Part shown: piece by piece, positions 1 to 8,348 of the stretch
Layout: each line of letters opens with the position of its first letter
How positions within the stretch are numbered: position 1 is the stretch's first letter
Assembly: GCA_023428915.1 (NCBI GenBank)
Contig: JAEYWL010000033.1
Location: 1 to 17,120 of the forward strand
Direction of reading: 5' to 3'
DNA length: 17,120 nucleotides
Origin: Verrucomicrobiota bacterium
GTDB lineage: Bacteria; Chlamydiota; Chlamydiia; Chlamydiales; JAEYWL01
Made by a program: the position numbers and the translations under genes
Notes under the pieces: generated by a model
What the model saw: only the letters and a program-made list of their open reading frames with translations
What the model was told of the DNA's origin: nothing
Databases searched by the model: none

Positions 1-2126
1 TCCTTATAGGGGGCGTCTTTGGGGGGATTGGCTTCAAATAGTTTTTCACTCCCCATCACATGCATAAGGATAGAAAACATCTCTACACTGTGTTTTACTG
101 CTATATGAAAAGGATTTTCACCTTCTGCATTAGGCATAAACATTTGCCGCAGCTCGCCATCGCTAAACTGCCTGAGGACAAGCCCGACTCCTTCAATAGG
201 CGCAGGGTCTTTTGCCAGATGATGAAGCAGTCCATTCCCTTCGGCATCGCGCATCGGCACACATTCTTTCAATCTTTCTTGCGGGTATAATTTGATCAAC
301 CGTAGATCAGTTTGCCCCAGAACAAAAGGAAATTTTGCAAAATAAGCTCGCGCTTGCTCTTTAGTTGCGCAATTAATGAACTCAAAAAGAATATCTTGGC
401 CTAGCTCCCGGGGGGAATTAGAGGCTATAGAAACAAAGTCTTCCGGCAGGAGCCGCTGTATAAGTATTTTTAAAGGTTTGCGATAGGCAGTCCATTCCTC
501 TGCTTGCAAATTATGCACACAATAAGCGCTGAGATCTTTGCTGGCTTTTTGCGAATCATTCTGAGCTGCAGCTATAGCCAATAAGGGAAGGGGAATGTTT
601 GATAAGGCTTTAAGAAATTCATTGATCTTTTCCTTCCTCATTTTTAGGGGGCCGCTGAAGATCAGGGGAATAACAAGCCTAAATAATTTTCCAAGGGCGC
701 ATTGATCAGCTGTCTTGTGCAAATTTTCAGGTAGATCAACGGATTTCGCTAAAAATTCCTGCACTTGCTCTTTAGGGAGTTTCGTTAAAACTTCATTTAA
801 GACCTCCGGAGGGATAATTAAAAGAAGATCAGGAGCGTTTTCAACCAAAAAAGCATAACGGCTTGTTATGCTATCTGCAGTGAACGATTTACTTTGAAAA
901 AATCCGGGATTCAATTCAGCCTGTTTGAACCATTCTTCCGGATAATGCATCGGCTGTATGCCCTGCTGCAGCTGCAAAAAGGCTTCTTCATCGTCATTAT
1001 TGATAGCAGCCAGTCTATTGGCTAGATAGGGAAAATGGGCCAAGGATAAGTTGTTAAATATCGGCGTATGAATAAGGGTAATGCTGCTGACAGTGGCGGG
1101 ATTCAACAAACTCGCAACTACTTTTTCCGGCATATACGGCAGTATTTTTGCAACCAGATTGAAGCGGGGACTATTTAACATGATTTTAATAATGTTCGGC
1201 TCTTTATTTGCCAATGCTAGCTCGGAAATAGCGCGCCTCGAGGCATGCTGAAATAAAGCTACTAGGGCTTCGTTAGCATTATTTTCCATAGCTAGCACGG
1301 CCAGATTTTCATTTCCGGCATTGACCAGTTTTTTATGCAGTTTTCGGGGCACCGCATTAAATATAAGTTCTATATTACCAGGTAAATTAGCCTTTACAGC
1401 CAAACTCAGAGGAGTATTTCCATGGCCATCGACAGTTAAAAACTCATTTTCAAACTCCCCATCGGCCAATTCTAGGATTGTCTGCAGTACCGCCCTGTTT
1501 TTGTTGTTAGCTGCATGGTGAAGCACTGAACCTGTAGTTTGCATTTGAAACAACTCTATATGCTCTTCTTGCGGCAAAATTTCCCACATTTTTTTTAAAC
1601 AGTCTGTCTTACCCTCGTCAGCATATTGTATAAAAAAATGTACAGCTTCCGTGTAAAATTTTGGCAATACAGGCGCCAGCTTTTCGATTAGTTGTTCAAA
1701 AACGGTATTATCTAATTGCACACTTAAACCTAGCAATTGACAACAGGTTTCAGGATGGCCGGTAATTAGGCGTTCTTGATTATGGGCCACATAATCCACT
1801 AAAAAAGAGGGGCTGTATTCTCCAATTCTAAGCGCCAGGTTTATAAACTCGGCTTCATTCCTGCTTTCAAGCGCAAGGTCTAAATTCACATATTCCTTAT
1901 TCCATATTTTGCGGATCACATGCTGAATTTTACCCGAAATTTCTGCATCTGAACTATGGACTTTAAAAATCAGATCATCCAAATCCTGCTTCTGCTCAGG
2001 CAGCAATTCTTTCTGGGAATCCAATAAGCTGTCTAAAAACTTGTGCGCTGCTTTGGGCTTCTCTGAATAATAAATAGCCTGCTCTTGAGGGGTGCGCCCT
2101 ACAGCTAAAAAATGTGATAATTCCAT
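1..2126 (-). CDS. Large ankyrin-like repeat protein, C-terminus beyond window
   Basis: Reading the minus strand from the ATG at 2126 gives an uninterrupted frame of about 708 codons to the window edge, with no stop, so the gene is partial at its 3' end. The start is supported by AAGGAG six nt upstream. The protein is mostly helical and Leu/Glu/Lys-rich. Ankyrin-type signatures are visible around residues 198-228 (GSVLHHAANNKN), 231-260 (DGHGNTPLSLAVKAN), 622-650 (DAEGNGLLHHLAKDP) and 661-687 (NAEGENPFHIAVKHS). The stretch between is probably degenerate helical repeat. I see no signal peptide or membrane segment. Ankyrin proteins of intracellular bacteria are often secreted host-interacting effectors; that role here is inference from family and likely lifestyle. 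The specific function is unknown. Confidence 0.85.
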   Translation of the reverse strand, partial: MELSHFLAVGRTPQEQAIYYSEKPKAAHKFLDSLLDSQKELLPEQKQDLDDLIFKVHSSDAEISGKIQHVIRKIWNKEYVNLDLALESRNEAEFINLALRIGEYSPSFLVDYVAHNQERLITGHPETCCQLLGLSVQLDNTVFEQLIEKLAPVLPKFYTEAVHFFIQYADEGKTDCLKKMWEILPQEEHIELFQMQTTGSVLHHAANNKNRAVLQTILELADGEFENEFLTVDGHGNTPLSLAVKANLPGNIELIFNAVPRKLHKKLVNAGNENLAVLAMENNANEALVALFQHASRRAISELALANKEPNIIKIMLNSPRFNLVAKILPYMPEKVVASLLNPATVSSITLIHTPIFNNLSLAHFPYLANRLAAINNDDEEAFLQLQQGIQPMHYPEEWFKQAELNPGFFQSKSFTADSITSRYAFLVENAPDLLLIIPPEVLNEVLTKLPKEQVQEFLAKSVDLPENLHKTADQCALGKLFRLVIPLIFSGPLKMRKEKINEFLKALSNIPLPLLAIAAAQNDSQKASKDLSAYCVHNLQAEEWTAYRKPLKILIQRLLPEDFVSIASNSPRELGQDILFEFINCATKEQARAYFAKFPFVLGQTDLRLIKLYPQERLKECVPMRDAEGNGLLHHLAKDPAPIEGVGLVLRQFSDGELRQMFMPNAEGENPFHIAVKHSVEMFSILMHVMGSEKLFEANPPKDAPYK

Positions 2127-2160
2127 TGAGTGCTCCTTGGATCAATAGTTGCTATCCAAG
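2127..2160 (-). promoter_or_regulatory. 5'-leader hairpin overlapping the Shine-Dalgarno of the ankyrin-like gene
   Basis: In the leader of the ankyrin-like gene, CTTGGAT (2160-2154) and ATCCAAG (2142-2136) form a perfect 7-bp stem, with a possible extra CAA/TTG pairing inside the loop. The Shine-Dalgarno AAGGAG lies at 2138-2133, so its first three bases are inside the stem. This could limit ribosome access to the start at 2126. The repeat is seen directly; the regulatory role is inferred. Confidence 0.5.
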
Positions 2161-2310
2161 AAACTTGCCAACAATAATAATTTACTAATTATTAACAGCG
2201 AAAATAATTGCCATATTTAATTTAATTAAAATTTTTTAATAAAAAAAATTAAAAAAAGACAATTATAAAAAGTTAAGTTCTGAAATTCTATGAGGAGTGC
2301 GGTTGCGCAA

Positions 2311-2907
2311 TCAAGACCTAAAAAGAACTTTTGCTTTCTTCGTTTGAAGAGAATCTATAAAGAGCTTTTGCTCGTCGCTTAGATATTGCGATAGTATTTT
2401 AACGGACTTCCGGTTGGCTAGGAATAACGCCCCTAAGCGAGCTGTGGATAGCTTTGGAACAGTCTTTTTTAACAGCTCCAGGCATGTTTTAGAGTCTTTC
2501 GTTTCCTGTTGCAGACTTTCTGCCAAACAGTTTTTTATCTTTTCATTAAAAAAAACAATAAAGCAACTAAGCTCAAATCCCCCATTTTCAAATAACATAT
2601 CAATTGATCTGGACAATTTAAGCTGATTCCCCTCTTTCAAGCTTAATTCGCAATTCGAAAGGGACTCTTCCCAAATCACTTTAAAAGGGTGTAATTCTTT
2701 ATTATTCGCGGCCAAAACTTTACATAGCTTATCGAGAAATAAGGAATGTTTGTCAGCCCAATAGGGGTTAGTTTTGCTCAACCAGTGGAAAAAAACTGCA
2801 GCCGTTTTTGGATCCTGTAAATTACGGCAGGCTTGCCTTACATCCTGTTTATGCAAGGCTCGATTAAGGGACACGGGCAGTTCATTATTGCGCAAAATTG
2901 ATTCCAT
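2311..2907 (-). CDS. Hypothetical helical protein, 198 aa
   Basis: I do not recognise this protein. It starts at the ATG at 2907, preceded by TAGGTGG at a good distance; a GTG two codons further upstream (2913) is the alternative. It is Leu/Lys/Asn-rich and looks entirely alpha-helical, without signal peptide, transmembrane segment or catalytic motif. The C-terminal third (EQKLFIDSLQTKKAKVLFRS) is basic. It lies 184 nt upstream of the ankyrin-like gene on the same strand, with AT-rich sequence and no clear terminator between, so the two might be co-transcribed. It diverges from glyQS. Style and context suggest a lineage-restricted chlamydial protein; no function can be assigned. Confidence 0.75.
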   Translation of the reverse strand: MESILRNNELPVSLNRALHKQDVRQACRNLQDPKTAAVFFHWLSKTNPYWADKHSLFLDKLCKVLAANNKELHPFKVIWEESLSNCELSLKEGNQLKLSRSIDMLFENGGFELSCFIVFFNEKIKNCLAESLQQETKDSKTCLELLKKTVPKLSTARLGALFLANRKSVKILSQYLSDEQKLFIDSLQTKKAKVLFRS

Positions 2908-2942
2908 GGCCACCTACTATAACTTCAATAAAAAGCTAATCT

Positions 2943-2971
2943 TTTATAACACACTTATTAATGATTGTAAA
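2943..2971 (-). promoter_or_regulatory. Sigma70-type promoter for the 198-aa hypothetical gene
   Basis: On the minus strand, TTTACA (2971-2966) is followed after exactly 17 nt by TATAAA (2948-2943). Each box matches five of six consensus bases. The predicted transcript start near 2936 would leave a leader of about 28 nt before the ATG at 2907. Confidence 0.6.
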
Positions 2972-3096
2972 TTAATTTAGTAAACATAAACTGCAATGCA
3001 TAAAAAATTAATTATTCCGAAACACATTCGAAGATAGTGACGAAAATTCCTCTCTGCTTTACGCTTATATAACTATACTTTTTCAATCGGGGCAAT

Positions 3097-6000
3097 ATGA
3101 CATTCCAAAAATTGTTAAGCGATCTCAACCAGTTCTGGGAAAAAAAAGGGTGCATCCTGCATCAAGGCTATGACTTGGAAGTTGGAGCCGGGACATTCAA
3201 CCCCGCTACTTTTTTACGAAGCCTGGGGCCCGAACCTTATAAAGCAGCCTACATTGAACCCAGCAGACGCCCTACAGATGGCCGCTATGGCACCAATCCC
3301 AACAGGCTGCAGCATTATTTCCAGTACCAGGTAATTTTAAAGCCTTCTCCAGCAGACATTCAAAAGGTCTATCTGGAATCGCTGGAAGCAATCGGACTGA
3401 ATCTCAAGGAGCACGATGTGCGCTTTGTGCATGACGATTGGGAAAGCCCTACACTTGGCGCTTGGGGGCTTGGCTGGGAAGTCTGGATCGATGGTTCAGA
3501 AGTTTCGCAAATCACCTATTTTCAATGCATTGCCGGCATTGATGTCAAACCTGTTACAGGCGAAATTACCTATGGCTTAGAGCGCTTGGCAAAATATCTG
3601 CAAAAAAAATCGAGCATGTTTGATTTGCAGTGGAACGATCAAGTCACTTACGGGGACATTTACCTGCGCAATGAAGTGGAGTGGAGCGGCTACAATTTTG
3701 AAGAGGCCAATACCGAAATGTGGTTTAGGCACTTTAACGATTATGAAAAGGAAGCCAAAAAACTGGCAGCTAAAAAATTGCCGATACCAGCCTATGACTT
3801 TGTCATTAAAGCTTCACATGCTTTCAACATTTTGGATGCCCGCGGCGTTATTTCGGTAACTGAACGAACCGGCTATATAGGGCGCATTCGCGACTTGGCG
3901 CGCGCGGTCGCTGAAAGCTACCTCGCCAGCCGCGAAGAGCAAGGCTACCCCTTGCTGAAAAACAAAGAAGAAAAGCCTGCAGCAAAACAACTAGAGCAAA
4001 CAGCTGTTCCCCAATCAACCGGCACGGCCGACTTTTTACTGGAAATAGGCTCGGAGGAGCTGCCGGCCACATTTGTGCCCATTGGTTTGGCTAGCCTGGA
4101 AAAGCAGCTTAAGCAGCTATTAGAAAAAGAAAATATCCCCTTCAAGCAATTGAAAAGCTACGGCACGCCGCGAAGATTGGCCGTGCTTATTGAAGAGTTG
4201 GCGGGGGAATCGCCGGAACAAGTGATTGAGAAAAAAGGGCCGCCGCTTGAACAGCTCTTTGATGCACAAGGACAGGCAAAACCTGCTGCAGAAGGCTTCT
4301 TTAAGTCAATTGGGATAGCGGCAGCTCCAGCCCTGCAAGAGATCCAATCAGGCGCCTGCCCCCAATTGCAAGTTAAACCGATCAAGGGAGTGGACTACCT
4401 GTATGCCACCTTAGTGCAGCCTAAAAAAAATACCGCTGCAGTACTTGCAGAGCAATTGCCGCGTTTAATTGGCAGCCTCGATTTTCCTAAAAAGATGCGT
4501 TGGTCCAGCTATGACTTAACTTATGCCCGCCCTATTTTATGGATTGCGGCTCTCCATGGCTCGCAAGTCATTCCCTTTGCTCTGGAAAATGTGCGCTCCG
4601 GCAACATCAGTTTTGGCCATCGGCAGCTATCTCCTGAAGCATTTGAAATTCCAGCCCCTGCTGAATATGTATCGAAACTGCGCAGCCATTTTGTCATGGC
4701 CGATATTCAAGAACGTTTACAAGCCATCAAGCAGCAATTGGCTGAGCTCGAGCAAAGCGAACAGGTGCGGATCACCGAACAAAACAAAGTCATCCCTCAG
4801 GTGATTAACCTGGTCGAATGGCCGCAGCTTACAGTAGGCAGCTTTGATGAAGCTTACTTAGCAGCACCTCAAGAGGTATTGATTTCTGAAATGGTAGAGC
4901 ACCAAAAATATTTCCCCATGCTGGATGCCAATGGCCGGCTCGTCAACCGCTTTGTGATTACTGCCAATAATACCCCTAGCGAGCAAATAAAAGAAGGCAA
5001 CCGCATTGTGCTCTCCGCCCGCCTGGCGGATGGCGTATTCTTATACCGTCAAGACCTTAAGAGTTCGCTGGAGCAGTTTAATGAGAAGCTAAAGCAAGTG
5101 ACTTTCCAGAAGGACCTGGGAACAGTCTTTGAAAAAGTCCAGCGCATTCAAAAACATGCCAGCTATTTAGCAGCAAAGCTGAAGCTGGATCCGGAATTGG
5201 TAAACCTTGCTGCCCATTACTGCAAAGCCGATTTAGCTTCTGCTGTGGTGTATGAATTCCCGGAATTGCAAGGCACTATGGGTAAATATTATGCCCGCTA
5301 CCAGCGTGAACCGGAAGAGGCCGCCCTGGCAATTGAGGAACACTGGATGCCCAAAGGGGAAAATGCCCCCCTCCCCTCAACTCCGACCGGAATTGCTGTC
5401 AGCTTGGCCGACAAGCTTGATAATTTACTAGGCTGTTTTCTCGTAGGCCTTAAACCCAGCTCCTCTAGCGACCCATACGCCTTGCGGCGGCAAGTGCTCG
5501 GCATGATTAAAATGCTGATTCAAAATCAATACTCGGTTTCACTTAGAAAAATTTTACAGGCCTGCCTTAGCCATTTCCCGGAAAAGCTTGCACAATCAGG
5601 CGCAACGGCCGTAAAGGAGATAGAAGAGTTTATCCAAAGCCGAATTAAAACCATCTTTTTAGAGTACGGCTTCAGCAAAGATGAGATAGAAGCAAGCTTG
5701 TCTTATGGCGTAGATGACGTTTATGATATATTCAAGCGCGTGCAGGCCCTGCACGCCTTCCGCCAAACCGAAGACTTTAAAAAACTTAACGAAGTTTACA
5801 AGCGAGCCAAAGGCCAGCTTCAAGGCCAGGCCGCGGGCGCAATAAACCATGCGCTGCTGCAGGAAAATGCCGAACAGGAGCTCAACCAGGCCTTGCTGGA
5901 TTTGGAAAACCGTTTTGAAACCGAGCTTTCAGAAAAGAAATATGACGAGGCCTACTCTTCGGTAGCCCGGCTGAAGTCTCCCCTGGCCAAGCTTTTCGAT

Positions 6001-6117
6001 GAAGTCAAAATTTTAGCCGACGACCAGCAAGTGCGTGAAAACCGCATCGCCCTGCTGCAGAAAGTATTCAGCCTGTTCGGCAAGCTCCTGGACTTCTCCA
6101 AAATCCAGGGCGCCTGA
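3097..6117 (+). CDS. glyQS: Glycyl-tRNA synthetase, fused alpha and beta subunits
   Basis: This cytoplasmic enzyme charges tRNA-Gly with glycine using ATP. Residues 1 to about 286 are the whole alpha subunit with the class II catalytic core (the opening TFQKLLSDLNQFW, then RRPTDGRYGTNPNRLQHY and FQYQVILKPSP). A linker rich in Lys, Glu, Ala and Pro follows at about 287-310. The beta subunit starts at FLLEIGSEELPA (about 313). It includes the conserved HYCKADLASAVVYEFPELQG segment (about 707-726) and ends in a DALR-type anticodon-binding region after about 880. Most bacteria encode two separate chains; Chlamydiae fuse them at about this length. The ATG at 3097 gives the canonical N-terminus, with a weak CGGGG upstream. 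A TATACT at 3074-3079 may be a -10 box, but no matching -35 is visible. No frameshift is seen. Confidence 0.97.
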   Translation: MTFQKLLSDLNQFWEKKGCILHQGYDLEVGAGTFNPATFLRSLGPEPYKAAYIEPSRRPTDGRYGTNPNRLQHYFQYQVILKPSPADIQKVYLESLEAIGLNLKEHDVRFVHDDWESPTLGAWGLGWEVWIDGSEVSQITYFQCIAGIDVKPVTGEITYGLERLAKYLQKKSSMFDLQWNDQVTYGDIYLRNEVEWSGYNFEEANTEMWFRHFNDYEKEAKKLAAKKLPIPAYDFVIKASHAFNILDARGVISVTERTGYIGRIRDLARAVAESYLASREEQGYPLLKNKEEKPAAKQLEQTAVPQSTGTADFLLEIGSEELPATFVPIGLASLEKQLKQLLEKENIPFKQLKSYGTPRRLAVLIEELAGESPEQVIEKKGPPLEQLFDAQGQAKPAAEGFFKSIGIAAAPALQEIQSGACPQLQVKPIKGVDYLYATLVQPKKNTAAVLAEQLPRLIGSLDFPKKMRWSSYDLTYARPILWIAALHGSQVIPFALENVRSGNISFGHRQLSPEAFEIPAPAEYVSKLRSHFVMADIQERLQAIKQQLAELEQSEQVRITEQNKVIPQVINLVEWPQLTVGSFDEAYLAAPQEVLISEMVEHQKYFPMLDANGRLVNRFVITANNTPSEQIKEGNRIVLSARLADGVFLYRQDLKSSLEQFNEKLKQVTFQKDLGTVFEKVQRIQKHASYLAAKLKLDPELVNLAAHYCKADLASAVVYEFPELQGTMGKYYARYQREPEEAALAIEEHWMPKGENAPLPSTPTGIAVSLADKLDNLLGCFLVGLKPSSSSDPYALRRQVLGMIKMLIQNQYSVSLRKILQACLSHFPEKLAQSGATAVKEIEEFIQSRIKTIFLEYGFSKDEIEASLSYGVDDVYDIFKRVQALHAFRQTEDFKKLNEVYKRAKGQLQGQAAGAINHALLQENAEQELNQALLDLENRFETELSEKKYDEAYSSVARLKSPLAKLFDEVKILADDQQVRENRIALLQKVFSLFGKLLDFSKIQGA

Positions 6118-6133
6118 TCTTCAAGAAATGGTA

Positions 6134-6526
6134 TTAAGGAAGAAAACGGGTGCGATCAGATTGGCGCGGCAATTGGCACTCTTTTTGAGGAAACAAGCGA
6201 TGCCGGTACCTCGCAATAACCCGGTACACCACATCAAACGGCGCTGCCGGCAGAAAACGCAGCCAGCCTATCCCCTTCCATATTCCTCCAATTAACCACA
6301 GGATAGTAAAGGCAGCTTTTGAACGTATAAATGTCTTTTGGGCAGGTAATTTGTAATCTTGCACAAGGATGAGCGTGTCCTGATCGGCAGAGAGGCCCAG
6401 GCAGGCAAAGGTTTCGCCGCCAATAGGGGCAAACTGGAAAATCTGCTGCTTATCAATGGCAAGCACAAACTGGACAACCCTGTCGCACAGCCCGCAGGTA
6501 CCATCGTAAAAAACGAGATGGCTCAT
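6134..6526 (-). CDS. DCC-family thiol-disulfide oxidoreductase (DUF393)
   Basis: A small 130-residue protein with the family hallmark near the N-terminus, FYDGTCGLCDR, giving a CxxC pair at Cys11 and Cys14 in a thioredoxin-like setting. The C-terminal half has the typical YRVIARYRHRLFP segment, followed by a third Cys (KEC). DCC proteins are predicted thiol-disulfide oxidoreductases, but substrates are mostly unknown. The ATG overlaps the dnaG stop codon by four bases (ATGA), so translation is probably coupled to dnaG. Its stop lies 16 nt from the end of convergent glyQS, and I see no clear terminator hairpin in that gap. There is no signal peptide, so it should act in the cytoplasm. Family assignment is confident; biological role is not. 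Confidence 0.88.
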   Translation of the reverse strand: MSHLVFYDGTCGLCDRVVQFVLAIDKQQIFQFAPIGGETFACLGLSADQDTLILVQDYKLPAQKTFIRSKAAFTILWLIGGIWKGIGWLRFLPAAPFDVVYRVIARYRHRLFPQKECQLPRQSDRTRFLP

Positions 6527-8289
6527 GCAGGCACAACGACTTTAGGGGCGCTTTGCTCTTTGAAAGCGCGCAATAATGCCATAGCATCTTCATCAGAGTG
6601 CTGTCCGCTTTGGATCTGCATCCTAATTTCTTCACGCTTTTGCATAAAGTTCCTTTCCAGTAACTTCTGAATGGCCTCTATTAATAGAGCTTCGGCCTTA
6701 TCCTTATTCACTTTTTTGGCAAAAAGAGCATCCAAAAATTCTTGGGCTGCAGGATCCTCCAAAAAGATAAGCAAATCCATCAAATCAACTTTTTTATCCG
6801 GACTTATCTGCTGCAAGCAATAGGCATAGAGCTTGCGGCATAGAGGGACTTTAAACATTTCTTCGGCGAGATTTTGTTCGGCAATCGCTTTTAGCTGAGG
6901 CAGTTCATGGCTAAAGCGCAGCAGCCAGAGCAGGCAATCGCATTCCATAATCTTGTCAGGATCTATCTCTTGAATCCCAACGCTGGCATTTCGCTGGATG
7001 AATAGATTCGGCAAGCTGATTTTTCCAACGCCCAGCATCTCTTCCGGGACTTGCAACAAATTAGCCGCTTTCTTCAAGCTTTCATGCACCATGATTTCAT
7101 CATTCCAGGAGCGGATTTGCGTCACAAACATTTGCACCAATTCCCGCTTGCCTGCCGGGGACTTGCTATCGATTTTTTTAGAGAACTCTTTGACGGCAAA
7201 GGTTAAATAATCCGGCGCGCTTTGCATTAATTCAATAAAGGCTTCAGCCCCTGCACGTTTTAAAAATGAGTCCGGGTCTTCACCAATAGGCAGCTCTAAC
7301 ACACGCGCTTCTACGCCTTGCTTTTGAAATAAATTGCCTATTTTAATGACGGCTTCCTTTCCCGCATTATCAGCATCCAGGGCCAAAAACACGGTGTTTA
7401 CCCCAAGCTTCACAAGCTCCTGTACATGCTCATCGCCAAAAGCCGTACCTTGCCCTGCTACGGTAATATTAAATCCCTCGCTAATGAGGCGCAGCGTGTC
7501 TAGCTGCCCCTCTACAATAATGGCACGCCGTTCTTTGGCTATCCTCCGGCGGCAATGATGCAGGCCAAATAAGATACGGGATTTTTTAAAAAGAGAGGTC
7601 TCAGAAGTATTCACATACTTGCCGCCAAAAGTATCTTCTTTATATTTGCGCGCAGAAAACCCAATTACTGCACCCATAGCATTATGAATGGGGATTGTAA
7701 TTCTGTCGTGAAAGAAATCCCGTTTATTGGCGCTAAGCAAACCGGCGGCAGACAAAATTTCTTCATTATACGTTTTGCTAAGGCAACGGTGTAAAAAATG
7801 CCCCCCTTTTGGAGCCAGGCCAAGCTGAAAACGGCGGATAAAGTCGAGATCCACTCCCCTGTCAAAGAGATACTTTGCAGCTTCATGCCCCTCATGGGTA
7901 TGCAATAATAAATAGTGATAGATGTCTGCTGCATGCTGCAGCGCTTCCTGCAGAATTTTTTTGGAAGGCCCCTTTTGCTCTTCCCCCTGCTCTACCCGCT
8001 CTAAGTGCACTTGAAAACGATGTGCTAAACTCTCTACCGATTCGGAAAAACTCAGTTTTTGATGGGACATTAAAAACTGGATGGCATCTCCATGAGCCCC
8101 GCAGCCAAAACAATGGTAGTGGGTGTCCCCTTTCTGAATGGTAAAAGACGGGGTCTTTTCGTCGTGGAAAGGGCAAAGCGCTTTATAAGCCGCCCCTGTT
8201 CGTTTTAAGTCGATATGCGAACTGAGAAGATCGACAAGGTCGATTTTTCGCTTGAGATTTTCTAAGCTCTCTTTTTGATACAACGCCAT
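6523..8289 (-). CDS. dnaG: DNA primase DnaG
   Basis: Replicative primase that makes RNA primers and works with the DnaB helicase. The N-terminal CHC2 zinc finger is intact (Cys39, His42, Cys60, Cys63, in CPFHDEKTPSF and YHCFGCG). The Toprim core follows, with the acidic EGQLD and LDADNAG motifs. The C-terminal region is the helicase-interacting part, and the total of 588 residues is normal. I place the start at the ATG at 8289 (MALYQKESLENL), which matches the usual DnaG N-terminus. A longer frame from a TTG at 8328 adds 13 hydrophobic residues, has no ribosome binding site and overlaps the promoter. The gene overlaps the downstream DCC gene by 4 nt. glyQS is just beyond, an association I recall from Chlamydia genomes. 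Confidence 0.96.
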   Translation of the reverse strand: MALYQKESLENLKRKIDLVDLLSSHIDLKRTGAAYKALCPFHDEKTPSFTIQKGDTHYHCFGCGAHGDAIQFLMSHQKLSFSESVESLAHRFQVHLERVEQGEEQKGPSKKILQEALQHAADIYHYLLLHTHEGHEAAKYLFDRGVDLDFIRRFQLGLAPKGGHFLHRCLSKTYNEEILSAAGLLSANKRDFFHDRITIPIHNAMGAVIGFSARKYKEDTFGGKYVNTSETSLFKKSRILFGLHHCRRRIAKERRAIIVEGQLDTLRLISEGFNITVAGQGTAFGDEHVQELVKLGVNTVFLALDADNAGKEAVIKIGNLFQKQGVEARVLELPIGEDPDSFLKRAGAEAFIELMQSAPDYLTFAVKEFSKKIDSKSPAGKRELVQMFVTQIRSWNDEIMVHESLKKAANLLQVPEEMLGVGKISLPNLFIQRNASVGIQEIDPDKIMECDCLLWLLRFSHELPQLKAIAEQNLAEEMFKVPLCRKLYAYCLQQISPDKKVDLMDLLIFLEDPAAQEFLDALFAKKVNKDKAEALLIEAIQKLLERNFMQKREEIRMQIQSGQHSDEDAMALLRAFKEQSAPKVVVPA

Positions 8290-8295
8290 GTAAAA

Positions 8296-8324
8296 AGTAT
8301 ACCCGAAAAAGGCAAAAAGAACAA
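8296..8324 (-). promoter_or_regulatory. Promoter abutting the dnaG start, possibly leaderless
   Basis: On the minus strand, TTGTTC (8324-8319), a 17-nt spacer and TATACT (8301-8296) form a sigma70-like promoter. Only six bases (TTTTAC) separate the -10 box from the dnaG ATG, so initiation at the usual distance would fall on or next to the A of the start codon. There is no Shine-Dalgarno sequence upstream of that ATG. Confidence 0.5.
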
Positions 8325-8348
8325 ACAAGCTAAAGAGAGATGATAAAA

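Noticed and set aside
60..290. Plus-strand frames at the window start (60-290 and 1321-1521)
   Set aside because: Both lie opposite the continuous minus-strand ankyrin-like frame and show no features of their own.
3058..3079. Full sigma70 promoter for glyQS using TTTACG and TATACT
   Set aside because: The spacing is only 10 nt, too short; only the -10-like box is noted.
6118..6133. Bidirectional terminator between glyQS and the DCC gene
   Set aside because: The 16-nt gap contains no hairpin of useful length.
8290..8328. N-terminal extension of DnaG starting at TTG 8328
   Set aside because: The extra 13 residues are not part of the usual DnaG N-terminus, no ribosome site precedes the TTG, and the stretch overlaps the promoter boxes.
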